Source of the DNA: Sorex araneus
Taxonomy: Eukaryota; Chordata; Mammalia; Eulipotyphla; Soricidae
Direction of reading: 5' to 3'
DNA: 64,000 nt
Assembly (NCBI RefSeq): GCF_027595985.1
Contig: NC_073305.1
Span: forward strand, 106,079,535-106,143,534
Below the pieces are notes generated by a model. It had not been told where the DNA came from, searched no databases, and was given only the letters and a program-made list of their open reading frames with translations. The position numbers and the translations under genes are program-made. Shown here in pieces: positions 35,021 to 47,214 of the stretch. Numbering within the stretch: the stretch's first letter is position 1; every line of letters starts with the position of its first letter.

Positions 35021-36100
35021 GAAGCCTTGGCCAAACAGGGTATTCAAACTCAGTATATCAAAATCCTCCACAAGCTGTATTGTGGATTCACCACCAGGAT
35101 CTCACAATTCTACAAGGAAGTGATCATTGATGTAAAGAGAGGGGTGCAGCAGGGTGATACCATTTCACGGAAACTCTTCAGTGCCACCCTCGAGAACATC
35201 ATGCAAAGACTGGAATGGGAAGGAATGGAAGTGAAGATAGACAGTTGGCAACTACACCACCTCCACTTCGCTGATGACATTGTTCTCATAACACCAACCA
35301 TTAGCCAAGCGGTGCAAATGCTGGCCGACATCGACCGCGAGTGTGGAAAGGTTGGACTGCAGCTGAATCTCAGCAAGACTATGCTCATAAAAAGCAAACT
35401 AGTCCCTGAAGCTCCATTTGCTCTCAATGGAACGAATATCTCTAACTGCAGCAGCTATGTGTACCTGGGTCGAAAAATCAACATGAGGAACGACTTGGTG
35501 CCAGAACTGCGCAGGAGGAAGAGAGCAGTGTGGAATGCCTTCAGAGTGTCGAAGAAGTGGTTAAGAGAACGAAGAACCTCCGACTCTGGGCACATCTTTT
35601 TGATTCCACCATTCTTCCTGCACTAACATATGCCTCATAGACTTGGGCCCTCTGCAAACAGAATGAGAACGCTACTAGGGTTTCCCAAAGAGGAATCAAA
35701 AGAGCTATGCTAGGAGTATCACATCTCACTCAAGTGAGAGAAGGAATCTGGAGTTCTGACCTTCATCAATGGTCAAGAATCAAGGATGCTGTCTCGTTTG
35801 CCAAGGCATCAAAAATTAGATGGGCTTGTCCTGTAATGTGATTCAGAGATGACCACTGGACTAGAGCTGTTACTGACTGAATTCCACGGGACGTCAGAAG
35901 ACCACGTGGCCGCCCACCAACTAGATGGTCAGATTTCTTCATCAAATCCCTGAATGTACTATTTGAGGCTCTTTCTGTTCCTGGAGCAAGCAAATATCAT
36001 TGGGCTGCACTAGCACGTGACAGGGACAAATGGAAACATTACCGGCACCCGCTCGAGCAAATCGAAGATCAACAGGATGACAAGTGATACAAGTGATACA
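35021..36100 (+). pseudogene. RTE-clade LINE, reverse transcriptase and C-terminus to 3' end
   Basis: Open from 35021 to about 35600: EALAKQGIQTQYIKILHKLY, GVQQGDTISRKLFSATLENI, then the catalytic box LHFADDIVLI (FADD at 35267-35278) and VGLQLNLSKT. A frameshift/stop region near 35600-35640 follows, then the C-terminal RGRPPTRW block (35905-35928). The last codons are RDKWKHYRHPLEQIEDQQDD, and the TGA stop at 36085-36087 lies inside the terminal repeats caagtgatacaagtgatac. So this LINE has essentially no 3' UTR, and its coding end is the sequence copied by the type B SINEs. RTE proteins reverse-transcribe their own and partner RNAs at a nicked target. This copy is 5'-truncated and disabled. 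Confidence 0.92.
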
Positions 36101-37715
36101 GCAAGTAAACAAATCAATAGCATATATAGCTGGAAGTTCCTTTCTGAAAGAGCATGTAGACTAGTAGCTGCTACCACATTTACACAGCCTTTTAAAATTG
36201 TGCTCAGGAATTCATTCTCCAGCACTGAATCTAATACTTTTAAAATACAGTGCATGGTCTCCTAAGAATAATGTAAGTTTGTAAACATTCGCAATTAGTA
36301 TCCATAAGGTTCAGAAATGTATAAAATTGTAAGAAAACATGGCTAATAGAAGCATCAGAATAAAGGATTCAATATTTTACAGACTATGATTCCTGTGGGT
36401 AGATTATTAATGTGGCAAACGATTTCCTAGTATTTGGACTGGGAGATCTCTTACTCAGTAGTGATGTCAGTTTTAAGCCTTGTCTATCCTGTGCACCATT
36501 TATGAAAGGACACATCTAACCAAAAGATCCAGGCTCTCCCAACAATAAATGGTTTGGTCTAAAATAAGAAATTTAATTATTATGATTTAACTGGGAGAAA
36601 TAGATGAAATGAGATGTCAGTTTTGTTCTAGATTTCAAGTTTATTTCTATGTTGGTAAATTTTTAAATTTTTTCAAAAAAATTGCAAGAATTTAATATGA
36701 ATGACTTTTCACCTTTTCCACATATGACTTTTGAAGAGATGCCTTTGTGCTAACACTTAAACACTTAAATTAGAAATCATTAAATCTTTTCTACTCACAT
36801 TCCCCTTTTCAAAGATGATAATAGGAAATGAATTCTTTGTGCAAACACATCTGAAAAATATGATGGCGTGGGTTTAATTATGTTCTATTAAATCAAAAAA
36901 GTAAAAGAATGTGAGCTGTCGGGGTACCCTGGGACAGCTCCTTGGTCTACCTGTCTTGAAGATATGAGGCATCAAGTTGCAAGTTTCATTCCTGCCACTG
37001 ATCCAAATGATGAGTAAAATCCCAAAAACTTCCAATAAAGACCACTGACACTATGCAACGTGGGCGATGTTCACCCAAGAACAAACATGTATATGCAACC
37101 AAGCATGTCCCCACAACCATTCCTACCCCAGTCACAGCAGCAGTAAAAGCAGGTAGAGTGGACATTGACCAATCAAACTTAATTTCAGTGCTTTTCATTT
37201 TATTGTTAATACCTATCAAAAGTTAAGGTTAGGGAGCTCTTTGTCATTGAATGCCTCATTTGAAGATGAGTATTAGAATCTGACTATGCAAAAAGCATAG
37301 CAAGTATCCATTTGGTACTATACACATATTTCTTTGTTAAGGGCTATGTATTTTTACCAGATGAGTTTTGATTAACTTCTACATGTTCCTATTAAAAATA
37401 AATAACAGAAATGATTCAATATAACTTAGCCTAAAATAAATTTTCTTAATTGAAGAAATATAAGCTTTCTTGGGTCATGAGTTCCCTTACTTAACTAAAA
37501 AGATGTTGAATGAAAATTAAATTAAATTAAATTAATTCATAACTCCATCCCTGGTTATGGCTGTGGTTAACATTTTTCTCTGTATATTGATATTGTATGT
37601 GAATAAGAAATCACTTTTGCTAATTATTAAGGATTGTTTCTTTGTAATTTTAGAATATGATGTTTCTCATTATCACTACTAGTCTGTTAATAGACATTTA
37701 TTTAATTTTATTATT
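36101..37715. other. AT-rich single-copy sequence, no feature seen
   Basis: No recognisable element. A 77-codon minus-strand frame at 36986-37219 has hydrophobic stretches but no identifiable family. Confidence 0.45.
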
Positions 37716-37717
37716 AC

Positions 37718-37880
37718 TTTAGGGGGCCATGCCCATCTATGTTAAGCATTAGCTCTTAGATCTGCACTCCCGGATCACTCCTGCTAGTGCTTGTGAGACC
37801 ATATTTCAGAGCCCAAGATTGAATCCAGGTTGACTGCAAGTAAGGCAAGAACCTTACCTGCTGTAGTATCTTTTGGGCCT
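37718..37880 (-). mobile_element. Old type A SINE
   Basis: Reverse remnants: agggggccatgcccatctat, cggatcactcctgctagtgc, gattgaatccaggttgactg, aaggcaagaaccttacctgc. Confidence 0.8.
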
Positions 37881-37884
37881 TTCA

Positions 37885-39800
37885 TAACAATATAAGTATG
37901 CTTACATAGAAATAAGTGAACTAGTATTAAGTTTGACAACTTGTGAAATTATCACTCCTTGATAATAAGAAAAAAAAACATTGCCAGCATCCAGGAAGCT
38001 TTTTGAAATTTCACCCCATCATCATCACCTACATCCCCCCACCCCAAATAAACCACAATTATGACATTTAGCAAAAAAAAGATTAGTTTAGATCATTTTA
38101 CCTTTTGTATAAATGTAGTGGGTAGTATTTATCATTTGCTCTGTGTATTTCTTTCATTGAACATGGATCTTTAGGAGCTATCAATGCTGTTGAGAACACT
38201 GAAATTGCTCCATTTATTCTACTATCAGCTATTCCATTTCAAGAACAAAACAGAATTTAATTAACTTATTAAAGTCACTGGATATATACATTATTTTATA
38301 TTCTTAAGTGTTATATAATAAGCAGCTATGAGGGTTCTAGGATATCTATTTTTATGCACTTGTGTTAAGCATTTTGGTTGGCAGTATGAAAGGAATGAAA
38401 GGAATGAAAATCAATGTGTTGAGGCATTTAGATCCATAATAGTTTGGTACCTATAATCTATAGATACAAAAGCCAATGTTCAAATATTTATTGCTTTTAT
38501 TTTTTGATAAGAAAAAAACTAAATGGTAATTTTGTGAACTCCAAAAATTTATATAATCAAAAAAAGCTGTTACATTTTGCAGTAGTGCATGTTGTTATTA
38601 ATAATGAACAGTACTTTTCTCTGTGATAAAGCTTACTCAGTAAATATAAAACATCCTAAGATAATTGTTTTTTCTCCCTATTTTTAATTTACTAATGAGG
38701 TAAAATGGTTTAGAACAATGGTAATATTTATGCTTAGGCACAAATCACATCCAACACCGAGGTGGAAATATCCCTCCACACCTGCTCCTAGGTTGCTTCT
38801 TATGCTACCAGCTTCTGCCCCTCTCCGCTTCATAACCTCAGTTCTGTTGTCAAAGGCTTCAGACATAGTCTGTTCCCTTGTTGTGTTTCTTTATATACTA
38901 CATTTGTTATGAGATCATCTGGCATTTGCCTTTATCCTTAGAACTCAGGTATTCATTTGTTATCTGCCCAATCTCTGCTCTAAATTGGGCCTACCTTTTT
39001 AGTTCTGGATGATATTATAGAAGACACTCAGGGCCCAGAGTTCAATAAACCAAGTTTTAAGGCTAATAGTACCACCAAAGTACTGCTTTTTACTTGTTTT
39101 AAACGTCTCTGGGATATGATTTACTAAATAAAGCTCTAATACTTATAAATTAAACTGATTACTAATTTTGTTTCAGTTCTGATTTCAAGATGGTTCATAT
39201 TGATGTGATTAATTATTCATATTAATATGTAAGAACAATATTAATATTCACTAATATTACCTGCAGAGCATACTGAATTTTACAGGATTTGACAAGTGAA
39301 ACATTTGAAACTACCTGGAATATAACAAATTACCTAGTATATTATTAGAGAAGCCCAAAATTATTTGGTAACTTTGTAGCATGAATACTATTATTCAATT
39401 AGAGAAGAGATTTTCATCTGTGCATTCATCCTCTAATTCTATTATTGCCATTTTAATAAATTAGATTTAGAGCACTGTAATTGCTACTTAAGATATTCAA
39501 TTAGAGGAGCAACATGTTGAAAATACACCACAAATTTGTGATTATAAAACACTTTATATAAGCTTTAAAAAGAACAGGTTTTAGTCTTTTCCTAGGAAAA
39601 AGAAATAACAAGAAATTCAGGATATACTGTGACTGTATGGTTTGGGGAGAGATCAGAGACAAAATAAAGATAAAAAGAGAGAAAATTGATAAGTTTTATC
39701 TAAAAGAGTATGTTACAAGAGAACTTACAAATGAGAAATAATGATACTAAGTTACTAAAAACTTTATGTCACTGAACCAGAAGACAAGGATGAGTTTTTA
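37885..39800. other. AT-rich single-copy sequence, no feature seen
   Basis: About 1.9 kb with nothing recognised. Confidence 0.45.
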
Positions 39801-39806
39801 GTTATA

Positions 39807-39976
39807 ATTTTTTTGTTTGTCTTGTGGGCCACACCCAGCAGTGCTGTGGCATTATTCCTAGCTCTGTTTCAGGTATCACTCATGTCACGACTCAGTGAAA
39901 CATATGGGATTCTGGGTACTGAGTCAGGACCAACCATGCATAAGGGTGACTTACCCATTATACTACCTTTCTAGTC
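39807..39976 (-). mobile_element. Old type A SINE
   Basis: Reverse remnants: gtgggccacacccagcagtg, aaacatatgggattctgggt, ccaaccatgcataagg, actacctttctagtcc. Confidence 0.8.
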
Positions 39977-39984
39977 CAGAAATA

Positions 39985-40835
39985 GATAAATTTTTATACT
40001 CTTGAAATGTCCCTGGTCTGAATCAGGAAGTTGAAAACCTGAGCAGACCAATTAACTAGCATGGAAACTGAAATGTATTAAAAAAATGCCCTCAAACAAA
40101 AATTTATGTTCAAATAAATTCTTTATAGTTTTTTCTAATACTTTTTCTTCTCACTCAAGCTTTTTAAGGAAGTAAAAATAAATAGCATTTACTTCAGTTT
40201 CTATGAATCCATCATTATCCTGATACAAAATATAAACATGACAAAAAATAAAATTGTGAACAAATACTCCTGATGAACAGAATATTATGAACAAATGTTT
40301 CTGTTGAACAAACCTCAATAAAATATTAACAAAACAAATACAACAATAAATTTAAAAGCATATACTGGACCAAATAAAATATATTTCAGGGATACATGTT
40401 TGATTTAATATGCACAAGTCAATGTGGTGCAGCATATCCAATTTAAAATTATAAAATCATATTAATAGATGCAGGGAACACTTTCAACAATATTAAACAC
40501 TCATGTATGTGAATTAAAAACACAGTAAAAATGGGGTATAAGAAATGTACCTTAACATGGCAAAGATCAAATAAAATAACTCCAAAGTTTATAATATACC
40601 CAAGGATAAAACAAATTAAAACTTCCCTCAAAAATCAGGTACAAGACAAGGGTGTAATTCTTAACACTAAATCAACATAACTACAAGTGATCTAGCCACA
40701 GAAATTTGTCAAGAAAAAGAAATTTTAAGAAGTTAAACTATCACTATTTATAGGTTACATAATATTATATATAATATTACACTCTAAAGATGTCAAAAAA
40801 TACTGTTAGATCTTGCATTCCCTAACTTAATTTTT
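39985..40835 (+). mobile_element. Old L1 ORF2 reverse transcriptase region
   Basis: Heavily decayed plus-strand ORF2: gaaaacctgagcagaccaat, atccatcattatcctgatac, cagggatacatgtttgattt, tacaagacaagggtgtaatt. It continues at 41230, beyond a minus-strand fragment. Confidence 0.75.
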
Positions 40836-40839
40836 TAAA

Positions 40840-41222
40840 TTTCATTTGTTTGGCGTACAAAACTATTATTATTTTCTCATAATTCCAACACTACTGTCTC
40901 ACTCCCAGAACTACTCCAACCACCCTCCTTCTGATCCCTCCAACTAAATTAATTATATGGATCAGTTTCCCTACTTATGTTGCCACATTTATCTTTAAGT
41001 CCCACAGATGGGAAAGGTCTGTTCTTTTTTATCCTGACTGACCAGCATGACATCTTTAGTTTCATTGATATTGCTACAATTTGCATGGTTTTGTTAGAGC
41101 TGCTTAGTATTCCACTGTGCATTTAACATGCAACATCTTGATCTAATTCATCAACCGTTGGGCATTGGGTTGTTTCCATATTTTGGTATTGTACTCAAGT
41201 GCAGCAATGCAGTGATGAGCAT
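40840..41222 (-). mobile_element. L1 ORF2 end/3' UTR fragment, minus strand
   Basis: Antisense blocks: ccagaactactccaaccacc, gctgcttagtattccactgt, aaccgttgggcattgggttg. It interrupts the plus-strand L1, either as a separate insertion or an internal inversion. Confidence 0.75.
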
Positions 41223-41711
41223 GAAGCCAGACATTTCCTGACTTTAAACTATAGTATGAAAATTGAGTGGTACTGGAATAAATGCAAACTCTCAGACCGG
41301 TGAAACAGAATTGAGAGCCCATTAGTAAATCCTCAAATGTACTGATAGTTTACAATCAAGGTGACTGTGCATTATGTGGGGCAAGGAAAGCCCATTGAGC
41401 AAATGGTTTTAGGAAAACTTGTCAACAATCCAAAATGTGCAAAAATCCAAAATTGTTCTATCTTACATTCACTGTATGATAAAAATGTATTAAACACCTG
41501 ACATAAGACTTGGATATATAAAATACATGAAAGAAATTAGCCAGAACTCCCCATGATATTGAACCTGGGGTGCTCGCATAGCTTAACTACTTTTGCAAAG
41601 AAAACAAAAGCAAAAACACTTCGAACTAATGAGCTAAAATTTTTCCGCACTGCAAAATAAACTATGAATAAGACAAAATAATCCTTTTGACTAGAATAGA
41701 ATATGCAATTA

Positions 41712-42084
41712 AGTTGTTTGGGGGGTCAAACTAGGCTGTGCTCAGTGTTAACTCTGGGTTCTCAAATTGCTCAAAGATCACTCCTGGTATGGCTTGGAGG
41801 GCTGGATGCATGCAGGTGATTTAGTAGAATTAGTTGCATGCAAGCAGAGCACTTTATTTGTTTATTTATTTTTTGCTGTTTGGGTCACACCTGGCCATGC
41901 ACAGGAGTTACTCCTGGCTCTGCACTCAGGAATTACTCCTGGCACTGCTCAGGAGACCATATGGGATGCTGGGAATCAAACCCGAGTCGGCTGCGTGCAA
42001 GGCAAATGCCCTACTCACCGTGCTATCACTCCAGTCCCACAAGCAGAGCACTTTAAACCCTGTGCTTTCTTTCTGACCCCAAAG
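41712..42084 (-). mobile_element. Old type A SINE split by a younger one
   Basis: Left part 41712-41856 and right part 42056-42084 (accctgtgctttctttctga) are the two sides of one old reverse SINE, separated by the copy at 41857-42039. Confidence 0.75.
41857..42039 (-). mobile_element. Full-length type A SINE nested in an older SINE
   Basis: Exact 16-bp duplication caagcagagcacttta at 41841-41856 and 42040-42055, lying inside the head of the older SINE. Confidence 0.95.
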
Positions 42085-42767
42085 GGATAATATGTTTGCA
42101 TACCATACATCTGATAAAGAACTAACTCCAATATATAAAAAATCTTCACAGAGTATGCCTTACCTCACAAAACAACAACAAGAGTAGTAAATGAATAGTG
42201 AAAGAAGACATGCATATTGACAACAGGAATATATTCAGATATTCATCAGCATCAGAAAAATGTAAATCAAAGCAATGAGATATCATCTCACAACAATGAG
42301 AGTGGCCTATGTCAAGATTTAAAATAAAAAACAGTGTTACTGGGAATGAGTTCAAAAATTAACTCTCATTCATTAATTGTAGGTAAGACTGTCATCTGGC
42401 CAACCTTTAAAAAAATATTAAGGAAACTTTTGAAAAAATTGCAAATAGAATTTATGGAGGTCAGAATGATGGTTTAAAGGGCCAGTGTGAATGTGTTGCA
42501 TGTGGAAACTCCTGGTGAGACCCCAAACACCACATGGGTCCTAAACACTGATATGAGCAACCCTCTAGCACAGTCTTGTGTAGTCCCCCCTCCCCCAAGG
42601 ATCCCTAGGTGTTACCTCCAAGTTAATTTCTGTATAATCCAGAAATTCTGTACCTTGGCATCTACTCCAAATATATGAAAACATTAACTCCAAAAGATAT
42701 ATGCACACCTATGTTCTTTGCAGAATTATTATACTAACCAAGAACTGGGAAAAACCAAACTACCCAA

Positions 42768-43008
42768 CACTGTATCACTATCGTCCCGTTGCTCATCGAT
42801 TTGCTCGAGCGGATACCGGTAATGTCTCCATTGTGAGACTTGTTACTGTTTTTGGCATATAGAATATGCAATGGGTAGTTTTCCAGGCTCTGATGTGCAG
42901 GCGAGATACTCTTGGTAGCTCTTGGCTCTCTGAGAGGGGCCGAGGAATCGAACCTGGGTCGGCCGCATGCAAGTCAAACACCCTGCCGCTGTGCTATCAC
43001 TCCAGTCC
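42768..43008 (-). mobile_element. Full-length type B SINE
   Basis: Reverse copy from cactgtatcactatcgtccc (terminal repeats) through the RTE tail and paired ggcaag-type blocks to the head, gtgctatcactccagtcc. It carries the B-box reverse ggaatcgaacctgg. No clear target duplication. Confidence 0.92.
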
Positions 43009-43154
43009 AACAACAAATTAAAAATAAATTGTGCTATCCATACATAAGGTAATATTACTCAGTTACAAGACGTGAAATAGTGTGTGAAATATTTTTCTGA
43101 TAATGATGAAATATGTGAAGTATTATATGAAAATATTCACAAGAAGTGGAGTAC

Positions 43155-43305
43155 AGTAAGGTAGTATAGTGGACAGGGCATCGGCTTTGCATTAGCTGAC
43201 CCAGGTTTAACACCTGGTATGCTCACACGTCCTCCAGGTCCTACGAGGAGTGATTCATGAACACAGAGCTAGGTGGAATCCCTGAGCACTGCCACATGAA
43301 TATGA
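43155..43305 (+). mobile_element. Old type A SINE
   Basis: Plus remnants: gtagtatagtggacagggca, gctgacccaggtttaacacc, gaggagtgattcatgaacac. Confidence 0.75.
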
Positions 43306-43564
43306 AAGGAGGGTGTCGTATATGATGTGAGTCAGGAGGAGGAAGACAAATATAAGATGATGCCATTCATTTAAGATTATAAAGAAACAAAGTACGGGAA
43401 TCATGCATGGTGAAAGGGGGTGTGTGAATGAAATTCTGTCTATAAAACTTATTCTGCCAAGTAGGATAGAGTGGTAATGAAAGTAGATAAAAAAGGATTC
43501 AGGGACAGGGGTAGAAGGTTATTTGCATTCTGTCAGTTGTTGTGATATAGTAACATCTTATGCC

Positions 43565-43811
43565 TGTCACTGTCACTGTCATCCCGTTGCTCATCGATTT
43601 GTTCGAGCGGGCACCAGTAACGTCTCTCATTGAGAGACTTTTTGTTACTGTTTTTGGCATATCCAATACACATGGGTAGCTTGCCAGGCTCTGCCGCGTG
43701 GGCTCGATACTCTCGGTAGCTTGCCGGGCTCTCCGAGAGGGGCGGAGAAATCGAACTTGGGTCGGCCGAGTGAAAGACAAATGCCCAATCCCTGTGCTAT
43801 CACTCCAGCCC
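43565..43811 (-). mobile_element. Full-length type B SINE
   Basis: Reverse copy: tgtcactgtcactgtcatcc, RTE tail, body with agcttgccaggctctgccgc and agcttgccgggctctccg (paired repeats), then the head with tcgaacttgggtcggccg and tgctatcactccagcc. It is one of the best-preserved type B copies. Confidence 0.95.
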
Positions 43812-43987
43812 TAAAAGAGTAAAATTGATACCATTATAAATCAAAGTACTTAATTTTTACATAAAGAAATTAAATTTATTATGAAAATAAGATTTTTGGC
43901 TTTATGTACTGTAACAACAAACCCTTACTAAAATAAACAAGGATCAAGTAAAATGCCCAACATTTGAATTCATAGCATATGTATGTA

Positions 43988-44738
43988 TGTGCAGAATCTC
44001 CTGCCCTTACACCAGACTTTCTTCACCAGGGCCCCCTCAGAGAGGGCAGGTTGAGTTTCCCTCCCCACCCCAAGCAGCACCCAGGCAGCTGAAAACCTCC
44101 AGAACCCAACCACAGCCATGCTCAAGGCCACTCTCCACATACTCGGATGAGCCTCACCCATGAAGGAACCATGAAGGAACCATGAAGGAACCCAGAGGAA
44201 CCCACATATGTGGGACAAATGGCTGAGATCTCCAAGCCTGCTTTGATTGGGACTGGGACTCTTCTACCCAGATCCCCAGTTTTCCCATAGCCTGGCAGTC
44301 ACACCCAAAACTGCCCCCAGCACCACGTAATCTCATCAACGGCCAAGATCCAGAGACTATAAAACAAAGCTCCCAGAAGAGAGAGACGCAGAATCTCCTG
44401 GAGTCTCTGCAAGCTACCTCCTGCAGAGCCCAGCAAGCTACCGAGAGTATCCAACCCATACAGCAGAGCATGGCAAGCTACCCATAGCATATTCAATATG
44501 CAAAAAACAGTAATAATAGCAGGCCTCTTTCCTCTGACCCTGAAAGAGCCCTCAATTATGGCTTCGTTAGGAAGGACAAGTAAGGAGAGGCTGTTAAAAA
44601 GGTTTGATACTCTTCGTGTTCCTGGAGCAAGCAGACATCATTGTGCTACACTAGTATGCAATAGGGACAAATGGAGACACAACTGGCACCCGCTCGAGCA
44701 AATCAATGAGCAACAGGACAACAGGTGATACAGGTGAG
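43988..44738 (+). mobile_element. U-module element with RTE tail
   Basis: 43988-44400 is the U-module: ggcaggttgagtttccctcc, ggcagtcacacccaaaactg, actataaaacaaagctccca. From about 44402 it runs into the type B body (gcaagctacc blocks) and the long central segment. It then has a longer piece of the RTE C-terminus than other copies, in frame as LRVPGAS and RDKWRHNWHPLEQINEQQD. It ends aacaggtgatacaggtga. It has no tRNA-like head, so it may be a deletion derivative of the RTE LINE. The 11-bp unit ggaaccatgaa is repeated around 44166-44190. Confidence 0.85.
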
Positions 44739-44782
44739 ATATATATATGTATATGTATATATATATACATATACATATATAT
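44739..44782. repeat. AT-rich perfect palindrome at the RTE tail
   Basis: TA/TG units read the same on both strands (centre about 44760), directly abutting the gtgatacaggtgaga end of the element. Confidence 0.85.
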
Positions 44783-44789
44783 TGCTGCA

Positions 44790-46700
44790 TTATACATAGT
44801 AATTTAATTTTTATTGTTCTATTTTAAACCAAGATATTAATCTTGTATGAATATTAAAAGGGAGTGGTATTTTTGAATATTTTTCTGTTTTCTAGAGTAT
44901 TTTGAAATTATGTGACCACACATGATCTTAGTAAGATTTTAATGATTTATCTCTTAAACCTCAGATTTTATTGCTGATAAAATGAAAACAATCTAAGTTC
45001 ACACTCTAATAATATTTCTCAGAATACATCTGCTAGTTCCCATACAAATTTTCACAGTTCAGAATTTAATAGTTTACAACTAACCATATACTTTCAAGAG
45101 GTAGATCTAAATTTCAGGAAGCCTGGATTTATACATTTAAGATATAGTGCTTGAAGGGAAAGAATACAAAATGTTTTAATACAAAATAAGGCATAGGACC
45201 TTGGAGGTAAATGAGGTGTCCTGAGGTTTATACTTCATTAAGCTTTAAGACAAATCATGATAAAACTTAAGAAAGCTAGATCCTTTATTCATCTATATTT
45301 ATTGTAATAGGATATGCAATGGAGCAATGTGTATTATCCAAGCATGGTAGCTCAACCCTCAAAGATTAAAGCAATGAATTACACCCTAACGTTCAAAATA
45401 AATTTTCTAGATGCATACATGGAAAGTGACTAAGAGCAATTTCCAGACGATCCTTTGTACATGTTGTCTGACAAAACTACACCTAAACTTTTTAGAGAGG
45501 AGGCAAGAGATTTATTGTAGAAATGCTGGAATAAAATTTATATAACCAGAGATAGCTGAGGATTTTCTTAAAAATAAATTCAAGTTGGAGAGAGATACAA
45601 AAGATTAAAGATATAGGTATCTTGTTTACTGGTTGGAAGTTTATTAACTTGTTAGATATTAAAATGTCTAGCCTATGGTCTTATTAGACTTGAGGGAATG
45701 AGAGGCATAAAAGAAGTGTTTGCTTAGAATATAAAGTCAGAAACTAAACAACTGACAGGGAAAATATTTGTGAGTTTTAGTAGCTCAAGTAATCTTCTCT
45801 TGTTAATACCTAAAAATTAAAATTTTTATTTATTACAAGATGATCCACTACAAGAGATGATTAAATGTAAGATCTGAGAATATGTCTGAAGATCAGATTT
45901 TTTTGTTTATGCTATTCAATAGAATACCAAGTCAGAAGTTTTCTTCCAATAGGTAAACTGATATAGAGGGAGGCAATTAGGTTTATGCCTGGATTTATTT
46001 TTCATAACATTTGATATAATTTTAATAATTTGTTCTATAAATACTGTTTTATTATTTGTGTGCATTTGGTAGCATTGTCAATTGGATACAACTTTATCTG
46101 CTTAGGTAGTAGTTTTCAAAGTACTGACATAGCACAGACACACAACTAACTTCTTAATATCCTGTATTGCTTTGCTAAAATGCTTCTTTCATAGCTCTAA
46201 AAAGTCAGTATTCATCTATTCAAGTTTATTGACAGTTGTACAGCAGTGAGGAGTTGTGCCCATGACTACAATTGAAGTAAAATTCATACAGGCTTTCCAC
46301 AGAAACGGGAAATCAAATTTTTACTGAACTTTTCCCTTAAATTCATAGACACAGACCCTAATTGTCATAATATATCAAAGTCCCACCCCAGCTTTGAAGT
46401 GTCAGTTGTCAATTTTCATAATGGCATTTTTAAAATTTGAGAGTATCTCTCCTTGAAAAAATTCCTCAGTTTTTCATCTACCATTATTTTCTTTGATGAC
46501 AGTTCAGTATTGTTTTAAAACATTAGGCACACGTTTTAAAAGAAAATTCTTTGGTTTTTATGAACTCATTAAACTAATAAGAATTCCTGAGCATATCAAA
46601 AGAAGAACCTTAAACAGTATTTTCAAACAATGAAATTTTCATATAGGAGCACATGATTTCATGAAAGGTAGAGGTTCTTCAACCTCAGGTCAATTTTATA
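44790..46700. other. AT-rich single-copy sequence, no feature seen
   Basis: About 1.9 kb with nothing recognised. Confidence 0.45.
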
Positions 46701-46708
46701 CCAATGTC

Positions 46709-47208
46709 TCAAGACCCCTCTCCACATGTTTAGGCAAGCCTCACACATGAAGGAACCAGCAGAGGAACTCAGGTGTGCGTGACCCGGGGTTAAAATCTCC
46801 AAGCCTGCTTGGATTGGGACTGGGCCTCTTCCGCCCGGATCCCCCATTTTCTAGTAGCTACGCAGTCACACCCAGAAACTGCCCCGGGCACCGTGTAATC
46901 CCATCAATGGAGACCAAGCTACCTCCAGACATCTTATAGCCTAGTTCTCCCTCTTGGAGAACTTGGCAAGCTACCAAGAGTTTCCCTGCTCTAACGGGAG
47001 AGCCTGGCAAGCTCCCCATGGCGTATTCATATGCCAAATACAGTAACAATGATGGGTCTCATTCTCCTGACCCTGAAAGAGCCTCTAATGCGGCACTGTT
47101 GGGAAGAACGAGTAAAAAGAGGCTGCTAAAATCTCAGGGCTAGGACGAATGGAGATGTTACTGGGCCCACTTGAGCAAATTGAGGATCAACGGGATGATA
47201 GTGATAGT
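46709..47208 (+). mobile_element. U-module element with RTE tail, 5'-truncated
   Basis: Second copy of the arrangement at 43988: U-module from aagacccctctccacatgtt through agtcacacccagaaactgcc to about 46920, then the type B body (ctcttggagaacttggcaag), central segment and RTE tail ending gggatgatagtgatag. Confidence 0.87.
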
Positions 47209-47214
47209 CTCCAT

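Larger units (their letters stand above)
41230..43500 (+). mobile_element. Old L1 ORF2 C-terminal region to 3' UTR, with nested SINEs
   Basis: Plus-strand L1 pieces at 41230-41710, 42085-42460, 42600-42767, 43009-43154 and 43306-43500 line up in normal ORF2 order: actttaaactatagtatgaa, tcttcacagagtatgcctta, gagatatcatctcacaacaa, ctactccaaatatatgaaaa. SINEs of both types inserted between them. Confidence 0.78.

Noticed and set aside
34967-35626. 219-codon plus-strand reading frame as a host gene
   Set aside because: Its first ~18 codons lie in the solo LTR and the rest is RTE reverse transcriptase with downstream frameshifts. It is a disrupted retroelement.
36986-37219. 77-codon minus-strand frame with hydrophobic stretches
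   Set aside because: No recognisable domain, no promoter or splice context, and a length expected by chance in AT-rich DNA.
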